The position numbers and the translations under genes were made by a program. Below, piece by piece: positions 52,800 to 62,307 of a DNA stretch of 64,000 nt. Every line of letters begins with the position of its first letter. Positions within the stretch are counted from its first letter, which is position 1. Under the pieces are notes generated by a model that was given only the letters and a program-made list of their open reading frames with translations, was not told where the DNA came from and did not search any database. Source of the DNA: Fusobacterium nucleatum_L (GTDB taxonomy: Bacteria; Fusobacteriota; Fusobacteriia; Fusobacteriales; Fusobacteriaceae). The stretch covers positions 744,001-808,000 of the forward strand of contig NZ_CP077172.1 of the NCBI RefSeq assembly GCF_050231725.1, read 5' to 3'.

Positions 52800-53906
52800 T
52801 CACACCTCTAAAAAATATGTATCTGGATTTTCTTTATCAAATAATTCATTAGCCCATATAACCAATATCATTTCTGAATCTCCTGTATTAGTTATATTAT
52901 GAGTATAACCTACTGGAATATCTACAACTTCAAGCTTCTTATCTGAAACAGGATATTCTATCACTTCATTACTATATATGTGTCTAAATCTTATTATAGC
53001 ATCACCTTTTATCACAAGAAATTTTTCATTTTTTGTATTATGATAATGATTTCCTCTTGTTATCCCAGGTTTTGAAGTAGATATTGAAAATTGTCCACTA
53101 TCAAGAGTTTTTATTATTTCTACAAAAGCTCCCCTATTATCTTTATGTTCAGTTAATTCATAAGAGAACTTATCTTTTGGTAAATATGATAAATATGTTG
53201 AATATAGTGCTCTTTCAAAACCAGTTCCTACTTTATCTATAATTAAATTATTTCTATTATTTTTAAAAGAATATAGCAAATCTAAAATTTCACCTAGTGT
53301 CTTTTCATAAATAATTGGTATTGAATAATATTCTCTTTCTCCTATTTTTTCTGTTAAATGTTTTGAAAAAGTATTAACTACATCATCAATATAAACTAAA
53401 CTTAATTTTACTGCTCTGTCTGATACACTTATTTCTAAATCATTAGCTATATTGTTACACCAAGTAGCTATTACAGAATTATAGTTTGGTCTACACCATT
53501 TTCCAAAGACATTAGGTAATCTATAAATATAAATTGGTATATTATTTCTAGTTGAGTATTCTCTTAATAAATTTTCACCTTCTAATTTACTTTTACCATA
53601 ATCATTGTCTCTTTCTACTTGAATAGATGAAGTTACTAAAATAGGAATTTTTAGTTCTTTCTTTTCAATTATTGAAATTAAATCTTTTATAGTATCTCTA
53701 TTTCCTTTATAAAATTCATCTATATTTTGAGGTCTATTTATTCCAGCTAGATGATATATAAATTCTATTTTATCTATTTTCTTTTCTAAATCTTGTAATT
53801 TATCTTCCATATCAAAAGTATGAACTTTTATATTTTCTATTCTTGATAATCTTTCTAATAAGTTTTTTCCTATAAAGCCATTAGAACCCGTAACTAATAC
53901 TTCCAT
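52800..53906 (-). CDS. capF: CapF-type bifunctional epimerase/reductase with cupin domain
   Basis: Second enzyme of UDP-L-FucNAc synthesis. The 368 residues have an N-terminal SDR domain (LVTGSNGFIGKNLLERL, SSIQVERDNDYGKSKLEGE) and a C-terminal cupin domain with KDNRGAFVEIIK, SISTSKPGITRGNHYHNTKN and HNITNTGD. The two-domain layout is specific to CapF/FnlB/WbjC. Its ATG shares one base with the capE stop. Confidence 0.92.
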   Translation of the reverse strand: MEVLVTGSNGFIGKNLLERLSRIENIKVHTFDMEDKLQDLEKKIDKIEFIYHLAGINRPQNIDEFYKGNRDTIKDLISIIEKKELKIPILVTSSIQVERDNDYGKSKLEGENLLREYSTRNNIPIYIYRLPNVFGKWCRPNYNSVIATWCNNIANDLEISVSDRAVKLSLVYIDDVVNTFSKHLTEKIGEREYYSIPIIYEKTLGEILDLLYSFKNNRNNLIIDKVGTGFERALYSTYLSYLPKDKFSYELTEHKDNRGAFVEIIKTLDSGQFSISTSKPGITRGNHYHNTKNEKFLVIKGDAIIRFRHIYSNEVIEYPVSDKKLEVVDIPVGYTHNITNTGDSEMILVIWANELFDKENPDTYFLEV

Positions 53907-54928
53907 TATTTCACCCCAAATTCTTTTAGATCATCTTGAATTTCATAAAGATTTAAAAGCATTTCTTTTAACTCTTTTTCATTTAATTGATAAGTATTGT
54001 CTGAATTGTATTCTTCCACTTTTTCTATAGGTTGTCCGTTATCAAAATATTGAGAATAGTTCAAATCTCTACTATCTGCTGGAACTCTAAAGTAATTTCC
54101 CATATCTATAGCTCTTACTTTCTCTTCCTTTGTCATAAGAACCTCATATAGTTTTTCACCATGTCTTATTCCTATATTTTTTATTTCATAATCTGCTTTT
54201 CCTACAAGATTCCTGACAGTATTTGCTAATAGTTCAATTGTTGCTGCAGGAGATTTTTGTATAAATAAATCTCCATTATGTCCATTTTCAAATGCAAATA
54301 AAACTAAGTCAACAGCTTGATCTAAACTCATCATAAATCTTGTCATATTAGGATTTGTAATAGTCATAGGCTTTCCACTTCTTATTTGATCAAAAAATAA
54401 TGGAATTACTGATCCTCTTGATGCCATAACATTTCCATATCTTGTTAAACATATCATAGTCTCATTTTCATCAAGATTTCTACCTTTTGCCACTATAACT
54501 TTTTCCATAAGTGCTTTTGACATTCCCATAGCATTTATTGGATATGCTGCTTTATCTGTACTTAAACATACTACTCTTTTTACCTTATTAGCTATTGCTG
54601 AATTTAGAACATTTTCTGTTCCTAAAATATTAGTATATACTGCTTGAACAGGGTAAAATTCACAAGAAGGAACTTGTTTTAATGCTGCTGCATGAAATAC
54701 AAAATCTACTCCTCTCATGGCATCTAATATTGAATTATAATCTCTAACATCTCCAATATAAAATTTTATTTTGGAATCATTATAAATTTTTCTCATGTCA
54801 TCTTGCTTTTTCTCATCTCTTGAAAAAATTCTGATTTCTTTTATATCTGTTTTCAAAAATTTTCTAAGAACAGCATTTCCAAATGAACCTGTCCCACCTG
54901 TAATTAATAATACCTTATCTTTAAACAT
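53906..54928 (-). CDS. capE: UDP-N-acetylglucosamine 4,6-dehydratase/5-epimerase, CapE type
   Basis: First enzyme of UDP-L-FucNAc synthesis, acting on UDP-GlcNAc. The 340-residue SDR protein has LITGGTGSFGNAVLRKFL, RIFSRDEKKQDDMRK, HAAALKQVPSCEFYP and CLSTDKAAYPINAMGMSK, where the usual tyrosine of YxxxK is methionine, as in inverting members of this family. Followed directly by capF. Confidence 0.92.
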   Translation of the reverse strand: MFKDKVLLITGGTGSFGNAVLRKFLKTDIKEIRIFSRDEKKQDDMRKIYNDSKIKFYIGDVRDYNSILDAMRGVDFVFHAAALKQVPSCEFYPVQAVYTNILGTENVLNSAIANKVKRVVCLSTDKAAYPINAMGMSKALMEKVIVAKGRNLDENETMICLTRYGNVMASRGSVIPLFFDQIRSGKPMTITNPNMTRFMMSLDQAVDLVLFAFENGHNGDLFIQKSPAATIELLANTVRNLVGKADYEIKNIGIRHGEKLYEVLMTKEEKVRAIDMGNYFRVPADSRDLNYSQYFDNGQPIEKVEEYNSDNTYQLNEKELKEMLLNLYEIQDDLKEFGVK

Positions 54929-54948
54929 TTTATATATCTCCTTAGCTA

Positions 54949-56121
54949 TTATTGATTGATATATTTATGTAGTAACTCTACTGATTTCTCTACTTGAAAT
55001 TCTTTTAAAAATAGTTCTCTTGCATTTTTACTAAACTCTTGTCTTTTTTCTTTATTTTCTTTCATTATTCTTATATTTTCTATAAGAGAATTAATATTAT
55101 CGCTACAAGACCACAATCCTACTCTATTATCTAAAATCAAGTTCTTGATATCAGTATTTTTATCTGTTGCAGCAATAATTGGAATACCTTTCTCTAAATA
55201 AGCCAATGTTCTTGAAGGATAATTTGGAATTGTAAATCTTGAATCTAGAAATATAAAACCAGCATCACATTTTGATAATAATTCTTCATATTCTTTTCTT
55301 GGTAAATTTTCCAAAACTTTTACATTTTTCTGTTCTTTAAAATATTCACTTATTTTATCTCTCTCAGTTCCTCTTCCTATAAAAATAAACTCTATATCTT
55401 CATCAGTTTTAAAATAAGAAATTGCTGGAGCTATATTCAAAACTCCTTGAGGTAATCCCATATTACCACCATAAACAAATTGTAACTTTTCTTTTTTAAT
55501 TTTAAAATCAATATCTTTATTTCCGTTATCTTTCTTTGTATTAGGAAAATAACATACTTTTTCTTTTGATATTTTAGGATTATGTTTTAAAATATAATTT
55601 ACATTTTCTTTTGACATACAACCTATATAATCTGAAACATCATATAGTGACTCTTCCTTTCTTTTGAAATACTTAAAAATAAAACTATTTTTTTTCATAA
55701 GTCCTATATCAACTGCATTTTGGGGAAAGATATCTTTTAGCATTAAAAAAGTTTTTATTTGATAATGTTTCTTTATTTTTTGGATTATTTTTTCTAAAGT
55801 TATTGGAGGCACTTCATACAAAAGTAAATCAAAATTTTTTATATTAATTTTTCTTATTATTCTTTCTAAAAAAAATGAAAGAAAAACTATCCCTATTCCC
55901 TTTAATAAAAAGTTTACATTATAAATTGGAAAGCAACCACATCTAAAAACTGTTGCTCCTCTCTCTTTTAATGTTTTATATTGGAATGGCTTTAATTTTT
56001 TTTCTATTGTTACAACTGTTACTTGATCTCCTTTTTTTATAAGTCCTTCTACTAAATCAGTATATATAGTTGAATTTTCTTCTTCTTTTGGAAAAACTGT
56101 TGAAATATATAAAATTTTCAT
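54949..56121 (-). CDS. Family 4 glycosyltransferase, WbuB-like
   Basis: A 390-residue GT-B enzyme: N-terminal ILYISTVFPKEEENSTIYTDL, then VYGGNMGLPQGVLNIAPAI, FIGRGTERDKI and SRTLAYLEKGIPIIAATD in the nucleotide-binding C-terminal half. It resembles WbuB enzymes that transfer L-FucNAc, which fits the capEFG genes next to it. Its ATG overlaps the end of the acetyltransferase gene by 4 nt. Confidence 0.85.
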   Translation of the reverse strand: MKILYISTVFPKEEENSTIYTDLVEGLIKKGDQVTVVTIEKKLKPFQYKTLKERGATVFRCGCFPIYNVNFLLKGIGIVFLSFFLERIIRKINIKNFDLLLYEVPPITLEKIIQKIKKHYQIKTFLMLKDIFPQNAVDIGLMKKNSFIFKYFKRKEESLYDVSDYIGCMSKENVNYILKHNPKISKEKVCYFPNTKKDNGNKDIDFKIKKEKLQFVYGGNMGLPQGVLNIAPAISYFKTDEDIEFIFIGRGTERDKISEYFKEQKNVKVLENLPRKEYEELLSKCDAGFIFLDSRFTIPNYPSRTLAYLEKGIPIIAATDKNTDIKNLILDNRVGLWSCSDNINSLIENIRIMKENKEKRQEFSKNARELFLKEFQVEKSVELLHKYINQ

Positions 56122-56738
56122 TTTTTTCCTCCATAATAATGATATATATTCATTACACGATTTCCATCAACTGTAATTTCTTCTACTTTTATAAACTCAT
56201 TTTTTTGATAGAAATAATTTGTTTTTTCATTATTTTTAGCATCCGTTTCTAACTCAATCAAATCAAATTTTTCAAAATCTATATTTTTTTTTAAAAAATC
56301 TATCAATTCTTTTCCAATTTTTTTATTAAAATAATTAGGTTCAACAGCAATGGATTCTATTCTTATTTTTTTTAAAAGTGTTCTTTTTTCTTCTTTTTTT
56401 AATGATAATTTTTTTTTGAATTTATATAGTAATTTAAAAAAAGAAAATGGATTTTTTAAAAATTTTTTAAATAGTTTTAAAGAAAATGAGAAAAAATGTT
56501 TTTTCAAAATATTATAGTAAATAGGTGTTGATTTTTCTGTAAAAGCTAAAAATCCAACTACTTTGCTATCTATTTTTACTATATAAATTCCTGAATTTTC
56601 TGTTTCTAAAAAACTTCTATATAGTTCAAAAAGCAAATCATCTCCTAGACTCGTTAAAAAAAAATTAGGAAATGCTTCTGTATGTATTTTAACTATTTCT
56701 TTGAGATCTTCACTATTTTTTGCAATATCTATTTTCAT
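56118..56738 (-). CDS. GNAT-family N-acetyltransferase, probably acting on an amino sugar nucleotide
   Basis: A 206-residue GNAT protein with KVVGFLAFTEK, a lysine-rich helical insert, then RIESIAVEPNYFNKKIGKELIDFL, the acetyl-CoA binding stretch, and NYFYQKNEFIKVEEI. It lies 10 nt downstream of an aminotransferase that would make the 4-amino sugar, so acetylating that amine (as PglD or PseH do) is the obvious role. PglD is a hexapeptide-repeat enzyme; this one is GNAT like PseH. Confidence 0.75.
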   Translation of the reverse strand: MKIDIAKNSEDLKEIVKIHTEAFPNFFLTSLGDDLLFELYRSFLETENSGIYIVKIDSKVVGFLAFTEKSTPIYYNILKKHFFSFSLKLFKKFLKNPFSFFKLLYKFKKKLSLKKEEKRTLLKKIRIESIAVEPNYFNKKIGKELIDFLKKNIDFEKFDLIELETDAKNNEKTNYFYQKNEFIKVEEITVDGNRVMNIYHYYGGKK

Positions 56739-56747
56739 ATTACCCTC

Positions 56748-57959
56748 TTATATTAATTTTTTTATATACTCACAAATATACTTAACATCATCTTCTGTTA
56801 AAAAATCATGAAGTGGTAAAGATATCTCATTTTTATATTGATTATATGCATTAGGATAATCTTCTATTTTAAATCCTAATCTCTTATAAGCTGTTAATAA
56901 TGGTAATGGTTGAAAATGAACATTTGTTGCTATATCATTTTCTCCTAATTTCACAATAACTTCATTTCTTTTTTTTTCATCTTGATTTTTTAATCTTATC
57001 ATATATAAGTGTTTACAACTTTCTTTAATATCATTTTTAAAGATAGGCAATTCTATTTTATCTATTAATTCTCCTAGATACTTTTCATAGTAAGATACTA
57101 ATTCTTCTTTTTTCTTTAAAATCTCATTATCATATCTTTGAAGTTGTACTAAACCAATAGAAGATATAATATCTGTCATATTACATTTATATGCTGGTAT
57201 AGTAATATCATATTTCCAAGCTCCTGCTTTTAATTTACTAAGCGCATCTTTATTTTGTCCATGTAGAGATAACAACATTAATTCTTTATAAATTTGTTCA
57301 TTATCAAAATTATTAGGAAGATTCCATGTTAATGCTCCACCTTCTCCTGTTGTTAAATTCTTTACAGCATGAAATGAAAATGAAGTTATATCTGCAACAC
57401 TTCCTATTTTCTTTTCTTTATAGCTACTCCCAAATGAATGTGCTGCATCTCCAATAATTAATATTCTTCCTAATTTTTCTTGATAACTATTTTTCTTAGG
57501 ATTAAAGATACTTTTTTTATTTTCAACTATATTCAATATTTCTGAGTAATCAGCTGGTAAACCTCCAATATCAATTGCTATTATAGCCTTAGTTCTAGGA
57601 GTTATTAATTTTTCTATCTCCTTAGGATCTATATTGAATTCATCTTTTTTTGTATCAACTAAAATTATCTTCGCTCCACAATGATAGATTACACTAGCAG
57701 AAGCTGTATAAGTATAGGCTGATGTTATAACCTCATCTCCTTCACCTATATCAAATAGTCTTAAAGCTAATTCCATTGCAGCTGTTGCTGAATTTAGACA
57801 AACAGACTTTTTTGTTCCACAATACTTTGCTATTTCTTCTTCAAATTTTTTTGTTTTAGGTCCTGTTGTAATCCAGCCAGATCTTAATGTATCTATTACT
57901 TCAGCAATTTCTCTTTCTGTTATATCAGGTGGAGAAAAAGTAATTTTTCTCTTTTCCAT
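56748..57959 (-). CDS. DegT/DnrJ/EryC1-family PLP aminotransferase, sugar 4-aminotransferase
   Basis: A 403-residue PLP enzyme converting a 4-keto-6-deoxy sugar nucleotide to a 4-amino sugar. ITFSPPDITEREIAEVIDTL and RSGWITTGPKTKKFEEEIA start it; the PLP lysine is residue 200 in SFHAVKNLTTGEGGA, with IIGDAAHSFGSSY before. It belongs with the upstream 4,6-dehydratase and downstream acetyltransferase in a PglE-like step. An extra 20-residue segment around 145-165 sets it apart from typical PglE. Confidence 0.88.
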   Translation of the reverse strand: MEKRKITFSPPDITEREIAEVIDTLRSGWITTGPKTKKFEEEIAKYCGTKKSVCLNSATAAMELALRLFDIGEGDEVITSAYTYTASASVIYHCGAKIILVDTKKDEFNIDPKEIEKLITPRTKAIIAIDIGGLPADYSEILNIVENKKSIFNPKKNSYQEKLGRILIIGDAAHSFGSSYKEKKIGSVADITSFSFHAVKNLTTGEGGALTWNLPNNFDNEQIYKELMLLSLHGQNKDALSKLKAGAWKYDITIPAYKCNMTDIISSIGLVQLQRYDNEILKKKEELVSYYEKYLGELIDKIELPIFKNDIKESCKHLYMIRLKNQDEKKRNEVIVKLGENDIATNVHFQPLPLLTAYKRLGFKIEDYPNAYNQYKNEISLPLHDFLTEDDVKYICEYIKKLI

Positions 57960-57978
57960 ATAGTTCCCATCTCCTTAC

Positions 57979-58566
57979 TTATTTCAATATCTTTTTAATA
58001 GTTAACAAAATTATTTTTATATCTGTTATTACTGAAATTTCAGATAAATATTTCTTATTTAATTCTATTTTTCTTGGCATAATTTTTTCTATATATGCTT
58101 TTTCAGGATCAACTTCATTAGCTAAAATATCATTTTCATTTGAAAATTCTATTGAAGCATAATCTGTTATTCCAGCTCTTACCTTTAAAATCTCTTTTTG
58201 CTCATCTGTATAAAGAGCAACATATTTAGGTACTTCTGGTCTTGGTCCAACTAAACTCATATCACCTATTAAAACATTTATTAATTGAGGTATTTCATCC
58301 AATTTATATTTTCTTAAAAATGCCCCTACTTTAGTTATCCTATTGTCTTTTCCAACCGTTATTTGGCTATATTTATCTGAACCAACTCTCATAGTTCTAT
58401 ATTTAAAAATTTTAAATTCTCTTGCATTTTTTGTTACTCTAACCTGTTTAAAAAATACTGGTCCTTTTGAATCAAGCTTTATTAATATAGCTATTATTAT
58501 CATAAAAGGTGATAGTAATATTAGTCCAAATAAAGAAGAAATAATATCAAATATCCTTTTTAACAA
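57979..58566 (-). CDS. Initiating phospho-sugar transferase, PglC type
   Basis: Transfers the first sugar phosphate to undecaprenyl phosphate at the inner membrane. The 195-residue protein has one N-terminal hydrophobic re-entrant helix (IFDIISSLFGLILLSPFMII), then FFKQVRVTKNAREFKIFKYR, RKYKLDEIPQLINVLIGDMS and VGPRPEVP, all family signatures. It lacks the long multi-span N-terminus of WbaP, so it is of the minimal PglC kind. Starts 20 nt before the end of the dehydratase gene's neighbour region. Confidence 0.9.
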   Translation of the reverse strand: MLKRIFDIISSLFGLILLSPFMIIIAILIKLDSKGPVFFKQVRVTKNAREFKIFKYRTMRVGSDKYSQITVGKDNRITKVGAFLRKYKLDEIPQLINVLIGDMSLVGPRPEVPKYVALYTDEQKEILKVRAGITDYASIEFSNENDILANEVDPEKAYIEKIMPRKIELNKKYLSEISVITDIKIILLTIKKILK

Positions 58567-58568
58567 TT

Positions 58569-60380
58569 TTATTCCACTCTCCCTTTAAAAGTACCAATAA
58601 TACTAGCTAAAGTTTTTCTCATTCCAACAGCATCATTATTCTTTATTAAGTCTTTTAAAATTGCATAGTAATCATCTATATTAACCTGTACTTTTTCATT
58701 TTCCATATTAGTAATAAATATCTTATTATTTGATGTTTTTTCTGATGAATTTACATCATATAAAAGTTCTTCAAATAATTTTTCTCCTGGTCTTAAACCA
58801 ATTATATCTATTCCAACAGTTGAACCTGATAACTTAATCATATTTTTAGCTAAATCATAAATTTTAACTGGCTCACCCATATCTAGTATTAATATTTCCC
58901 CACCTTTACCAATAGTGGCTGCTTCTATAACCAACCGAGCTGCTTCTGGTATAGTCATAAAATACCTTATTATATCTTTATGAGTAAGTGTCAGATTTTT
59001 TCCTTCTTCTATCAATTTAGAAAATATTGGAATAACTGAACCATTACTTCCTAAAACATTTCCAAATCTAACTGCCATAAATTTTGTATCACTTGATTTT
59101 TCTGAATATTTTTGAAAAATCATTTCACAAACTCTTTTTGTTGCTCCCATAACATTAGTAGGGTTAACTGCTTTATCAGTTGAGATTAAGACTACTGATT
59201 CTAATTTATACTTTAAACAACATTCAGCTACATTTCTAGTTCCAAATATATTATTCTTTATTGCTTCCTCTGGATTATTCTCCATAAGTGGCACGTGCTT
59301 GTGTGCAGCAGCATGAAATAATATATCTGGTCTGTATTTATTAAATAATGTATCTAATTTTTGAATGTCTCTAACACTCGCAATTTCTGTTTTATAGTCT
59401 AAATAAGGGTATTTTCTTTTTAATTCTAGCTCCATAAGATAAGAGGCATTTTCATTAATTTCAATATTTATAATTTTCTTAGGATTATATTTAGCTATCT
59501 GACTGATAAGTTCAGAACCTATACTTCCTCCTCCACCAGTTACAAATATCACTTTATCTTGAATAAAATCAAATACTTCTTTTGTATTTATTTTTATTTC
59601 TTCTCTACCTAATAAATCCTCTAATTTTATATTTCTAAGTTGTGTAGTTAAATTTCCTTCTGTTATTAAATTGTCTACATTTGGTAATATCTTCGCTGAT
59701 AACCCTTCTATTTTGTTAATTTCATTTAAAATGTTAGAAATTTTATTTTGGCTTACTGATGGCATAGATATGATTATTTTAGAAATATCCTTCTTCTCAA
59801 CAATTTCCTTTATATTATCTAGTCCTCCAAAAACTTTTATACCATAAATCTTGCCACCTTTTTTATTTGTATTATCGTCTAAAAAACCTACTATTCTATA
59901 TGGAAAGTTAGGATTTATCTTTGATTCTTTTACTAATAAAACTCCTGCTTCTCCAGCTCCATATATCAAAACTTTTTCTTGATTTAAATCTCTTTTTATA
60001 ATACCTTTCATTCTTGTTAAAAATAACAAAACCCTAGATAACACTAATAAAAATGTAAAAATTATAAAAACTTCAAAGAAAAGGCTAAGTCTTGCATCTA
60101 AATTTAAAACTAGTCTCAATATATAAGTTGTGATGGTTGAAAATACACTCAGACTCAGTAAAGATATATACTCTGATATCCCACTAAACCTCCAGCTATC
60201 GTTATATATTTTCAAAATAAAATACATAACACAAAAAGAAAGATTATAATATATTAAAAATTTTAAATTTCTGTCCACTATTTGTATTTGGTCATATTTT
60301 AAAAAAATAGAAATAGTTAATGATATATTCAATAAGGATATATCTATCAAAAATTTTATTAATTTTCTTATATTATTCAT
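58569..60380 (-). CDS. Membrane-bound UDP-GlcNAc 4,6-dehydratase, PglF/WbpM type
   Basis: A 603-residue protein with four N-terminal spans, a first nucleotide-binding region (VLIYGAGEAGVLLVKES) and a catalytic SDR domain from about 280 (FVTGGGGSIGSELISQI, HAAAHKHVPLMENNP, ISTDKAVNPTNVMGATKR). It would make UDP-4-keto-6-deoxy-GlcNAc for the following aminotransferase. It follows the Wzz-like gene with an 11-nt gap and is the first sugar gene of the diacetamido-trideoxy set. Confidence 0.92.
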   Translation of the reverse strand: MNNIRKLIKFLIDISLLNISLTISIFLKYDQIQIVDRNLKFLIYYNLSFCVMYFILKIYNDSWRFSGISEYISLLSLSVFSTITTYILRLVLNLDARLSLFFEVFIIFTFLLVLSRVLLFLTRMKGIIKRDLNQEKVLIYGAGEAGVLLVKESKINPNFPYRIVGFLDDNTNKKGGKIYGIKVFGGLDNIKEIVEKKDISKIIISMPSVSQNKISNILNEINKIEGLSAKILPNVDNLITEGNLTTQLRNIKLEDLLGREEIKINTKEVFDFIQDKVIFVTGGGGSIGSELISQIAKYNPKKIINIEINENASYLMELELKRKYPYLDYKTEIASVRDIQKLDTLFNKYRPDILFHAAAHKHVPLMENNPEEAIKNNIFGTRNVAECCLKYKLESVVLISTDKAVNPTNVMGATKRVCEMIFQKYSEKSSDTKFMAVRFGNVLGSNGSVIPIFSKLIEEGKNLTLTHKDIIRYFMTIPEAARLVIEAATIGKGGEILILDMGEPVKIYDLAKNMIKLSGSTVGIDIIGLRPGEKLFEELLYDVNSSEKTSNNKIFITNMENEKVQVNIDDYYAILKDLIKNNDAVGMRKTLASIIGTFKGRVE

Positions 60381-60391
60381 AATCTCTCCTA

Positions 60392-61390
60392 TTATAAAGA
60401 TTTTTTCTTCTCTTTATATCCTTCTATAAATTCTTTAATAAATGTTACTAATACTCCTAAACATAAGCTTAAAAATATACCCATTCCTAATTTTATAAAA
60501 TTTTCTGATTTTTCTTTCTCAACAATAATTGAACTATCGTACTTTATGAAATTCTCTGCTTTATTCAACTCCAAATCAAAAAGGGTTTTTATAGCTTGAT
60601 ATTCAGTTTCAAAAGTTTTATACTTTTCATAATATGTATCTATACTCAAGACTTGTATAGGATAAACATATTTAAAATAACTATTATCAGTTGTATCTGC
60701 TCTTCCTAATTTAATTGGAATATTTTCAGAAATAGCATTTTCCTCTAATTGTTTTTTTAAAACTGGTAAAGTTTTTTCTAAATATTGCTTTCTTTCTGCT
60801 AAATAATCAAACATATTTTCTTTATAGTATTGTTTTAATATCTCTAAATATGTTTTCATAATACTGTCAGAAACTTTTCTTTCTAAATCATTTCTTTTAT
60901 TAACCCTTACAGTTGTTCTATATAAATCAAGAGAAACTAATTCTTGCTCATCCCCGTTCTTTGTTGATTTTTTTATACTTGATGTCTCTAGAACTTTATT
61001 ATTTATTAAAAATTCTCTTTTTGTATTTATATTATCTCTGTCATCTTTCTCTGTTTCTTCATATAAAGCTTTTAATTCAGGGTTTTCAAAAAGTAAGTCT
61101 ATATATTTATTATTTAACAATATTTCTTTTGGACTTTTTTTAGGGTAGTATATATCTTTTCCTATATAACTATTTATTTCTTCATAATTAAGAGTGTAGT
61201 TAATATAAATACTGTTATTTTTATCAAAAATTATTCTTTTCAATATATACAAACCTGTTATTATTATGCCAATAAAACTAACTATTATAAATAATTTAAT
61301 ATTTTTTATAAAAATATTAATAAGATCATAAATACTTATCTCATTTTCATCTTGAAAATTATTTTCTACTTTTACTAAATTATTTTTCAC
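60392..61390 (-). CDS. Wzz-type chain-length determinant
   Basis: A 332-residue inner-membrane protein with one span near each end (about residues 30-50 and 305-325) and a long periplasmic helical part between. EISIYDLINIFIKNIKLFIIV at the start is typical of Wzz. It sets how many O-units are polymerised by the EpsG-type Wzy. Next to rfbD, 11 nt away. Confidence 0.82.
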   Translation of the reverse strand: MKNNLVKVENNFQDENEISIYDLINIFIKNIKLFIIVSFIGIIITGLYILKRIIFDKNNSIYINYTLNYEEINSYIGKDIYYPKKSPKEILLNNKYIDLLFENPELKALYEETEKDDRDNINTKREFLINNKVLETSSIKKSTKNGDEQELVSLDLYRTTVRVNKRNDLERKVSDSIMKTYLEILKQYYKENMFDYLAERKQYLEKTLPVLKKQLEENAISENIPIKLGRADTTDNSYFKYVYPIQVLSIDTYYEKYKTFETEYQAIKTLFDLELNKAENFIKYDSSIIVEKEKSENFIKLGMGIFLSLCLGVLVTFIKEFIEGYKEKKKSL

Positions 61391-61401
61391 TCTTTACGCC
61401 C

Positions 61402-62298
61402 CTATCTATTATTTTCCTTAAAATATCTATCTATTGCATCTTTCCAATTAGGAATAGAAACTCCTAGTTTCTCTTTAATTTTCTTACAACTTAATTTACT
61501 AAATTTAGGTCTTTCTGCTAATAAATTAAATTCTTCACTTTTAGCTCTTATCAATTCCCCTTGCCAAGATATTTTTTCTAAAATATATTTAGCCTGATCG
61601 TATTTTGAAGCTATCCCATCATTTGTAAAATGGTAAAGTCCACTTTCACAACCTTTTTTGATAAGTTCCCAACTATAGTAAGCTAAATCTTTTGAATATG
61701 TTGGTGAAGAAATTTGATCATCAACTACTCTTATTTCATCTTTTTCTTTTGACCATTGAATTACTTTATCTATGAAATTTGTATTTCCTTTACCAAATAC
61801 CCAAGAAGTTCTTACTATATATATTCTTGAGGTATTTTCAGGATTTTCTATTACTTGTGATACTAATAATTCTCCTTCATATTTTGTTTGTGCATATGTT
61901 GACAATGGATGAGCTTCATCTTCTTCGACATATCCTGTGCTTTCACTATATAGATAATTTGTTGTCATACCATTAAAAACAAAATCGGTTGAATATGTTA
62001 TATATGTCGCTCCTATTTCTGAAGCTATCATTGCTAAGTTAGCAGTAGCTTCTGCATTTAGTCTATAGCACAATTCTTTTTCTGTTTCTGCCTTATCGAC
62101 ATCATTATAGCCTGCACAATTAATAATTGTATCAATATTATAATTTTGATGCATAGTCTTGATATAGGCTCTTAAAAAATCCCCATTAGTTATGTCAATT
62201 TCACCCTTATCAGTAGCAATATATTTTTCTCCAATAGAATCAAATAATTCTTTAAAATCTGTACCTAACTTCCCATTAGCTCCAAATATTAGTTTCAT
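61402..62298 (-). CDS. rfbD: dTDP-4-dehydrorhamnose reductase
   Basis: Last step of dTDP-L-rhamnose synthesis. The 298-residue SDR protein has LIFGANGKLGTDFKELF, INCAGYNDVDKAETEKELC, YSTDFVFNGMT and the catalytic STYAQTKYEGELL region. C-terminal PKFSKLSCKKIKEKLG is the usual RPxxSxL segment. It is 9 nt from rfbC. Confidence 0.92.
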   Translation of the reverse strand: MKLIFGANGKLGTDFKELFDSIGEKYIATDKGEIDITNGDFLRAYIKTMHQNYNIDTIINCAGYNDVDKAETEKELCYRLNAEATANLAMIASEIGATYITYSTDFVFNGMTTNYLYSESTGYVEEDEAHPLSTYAQTKYEGELLVSQVIENPENTSRIYIVRTSWVFGKGNTNFIDKVIQWSKEKDEIRVVDDQISSPTYSKDLAYYSWELIKKGCESGLYHFTNDGIASKYDQAKYILEKISWQGELIRAKSEEFNLLAERPKFSKLSCKKIKEKLGVSIPNWKDAIDRYFKENNR

Positions 62299-62307
62299 TT
62301 CTCTCTC

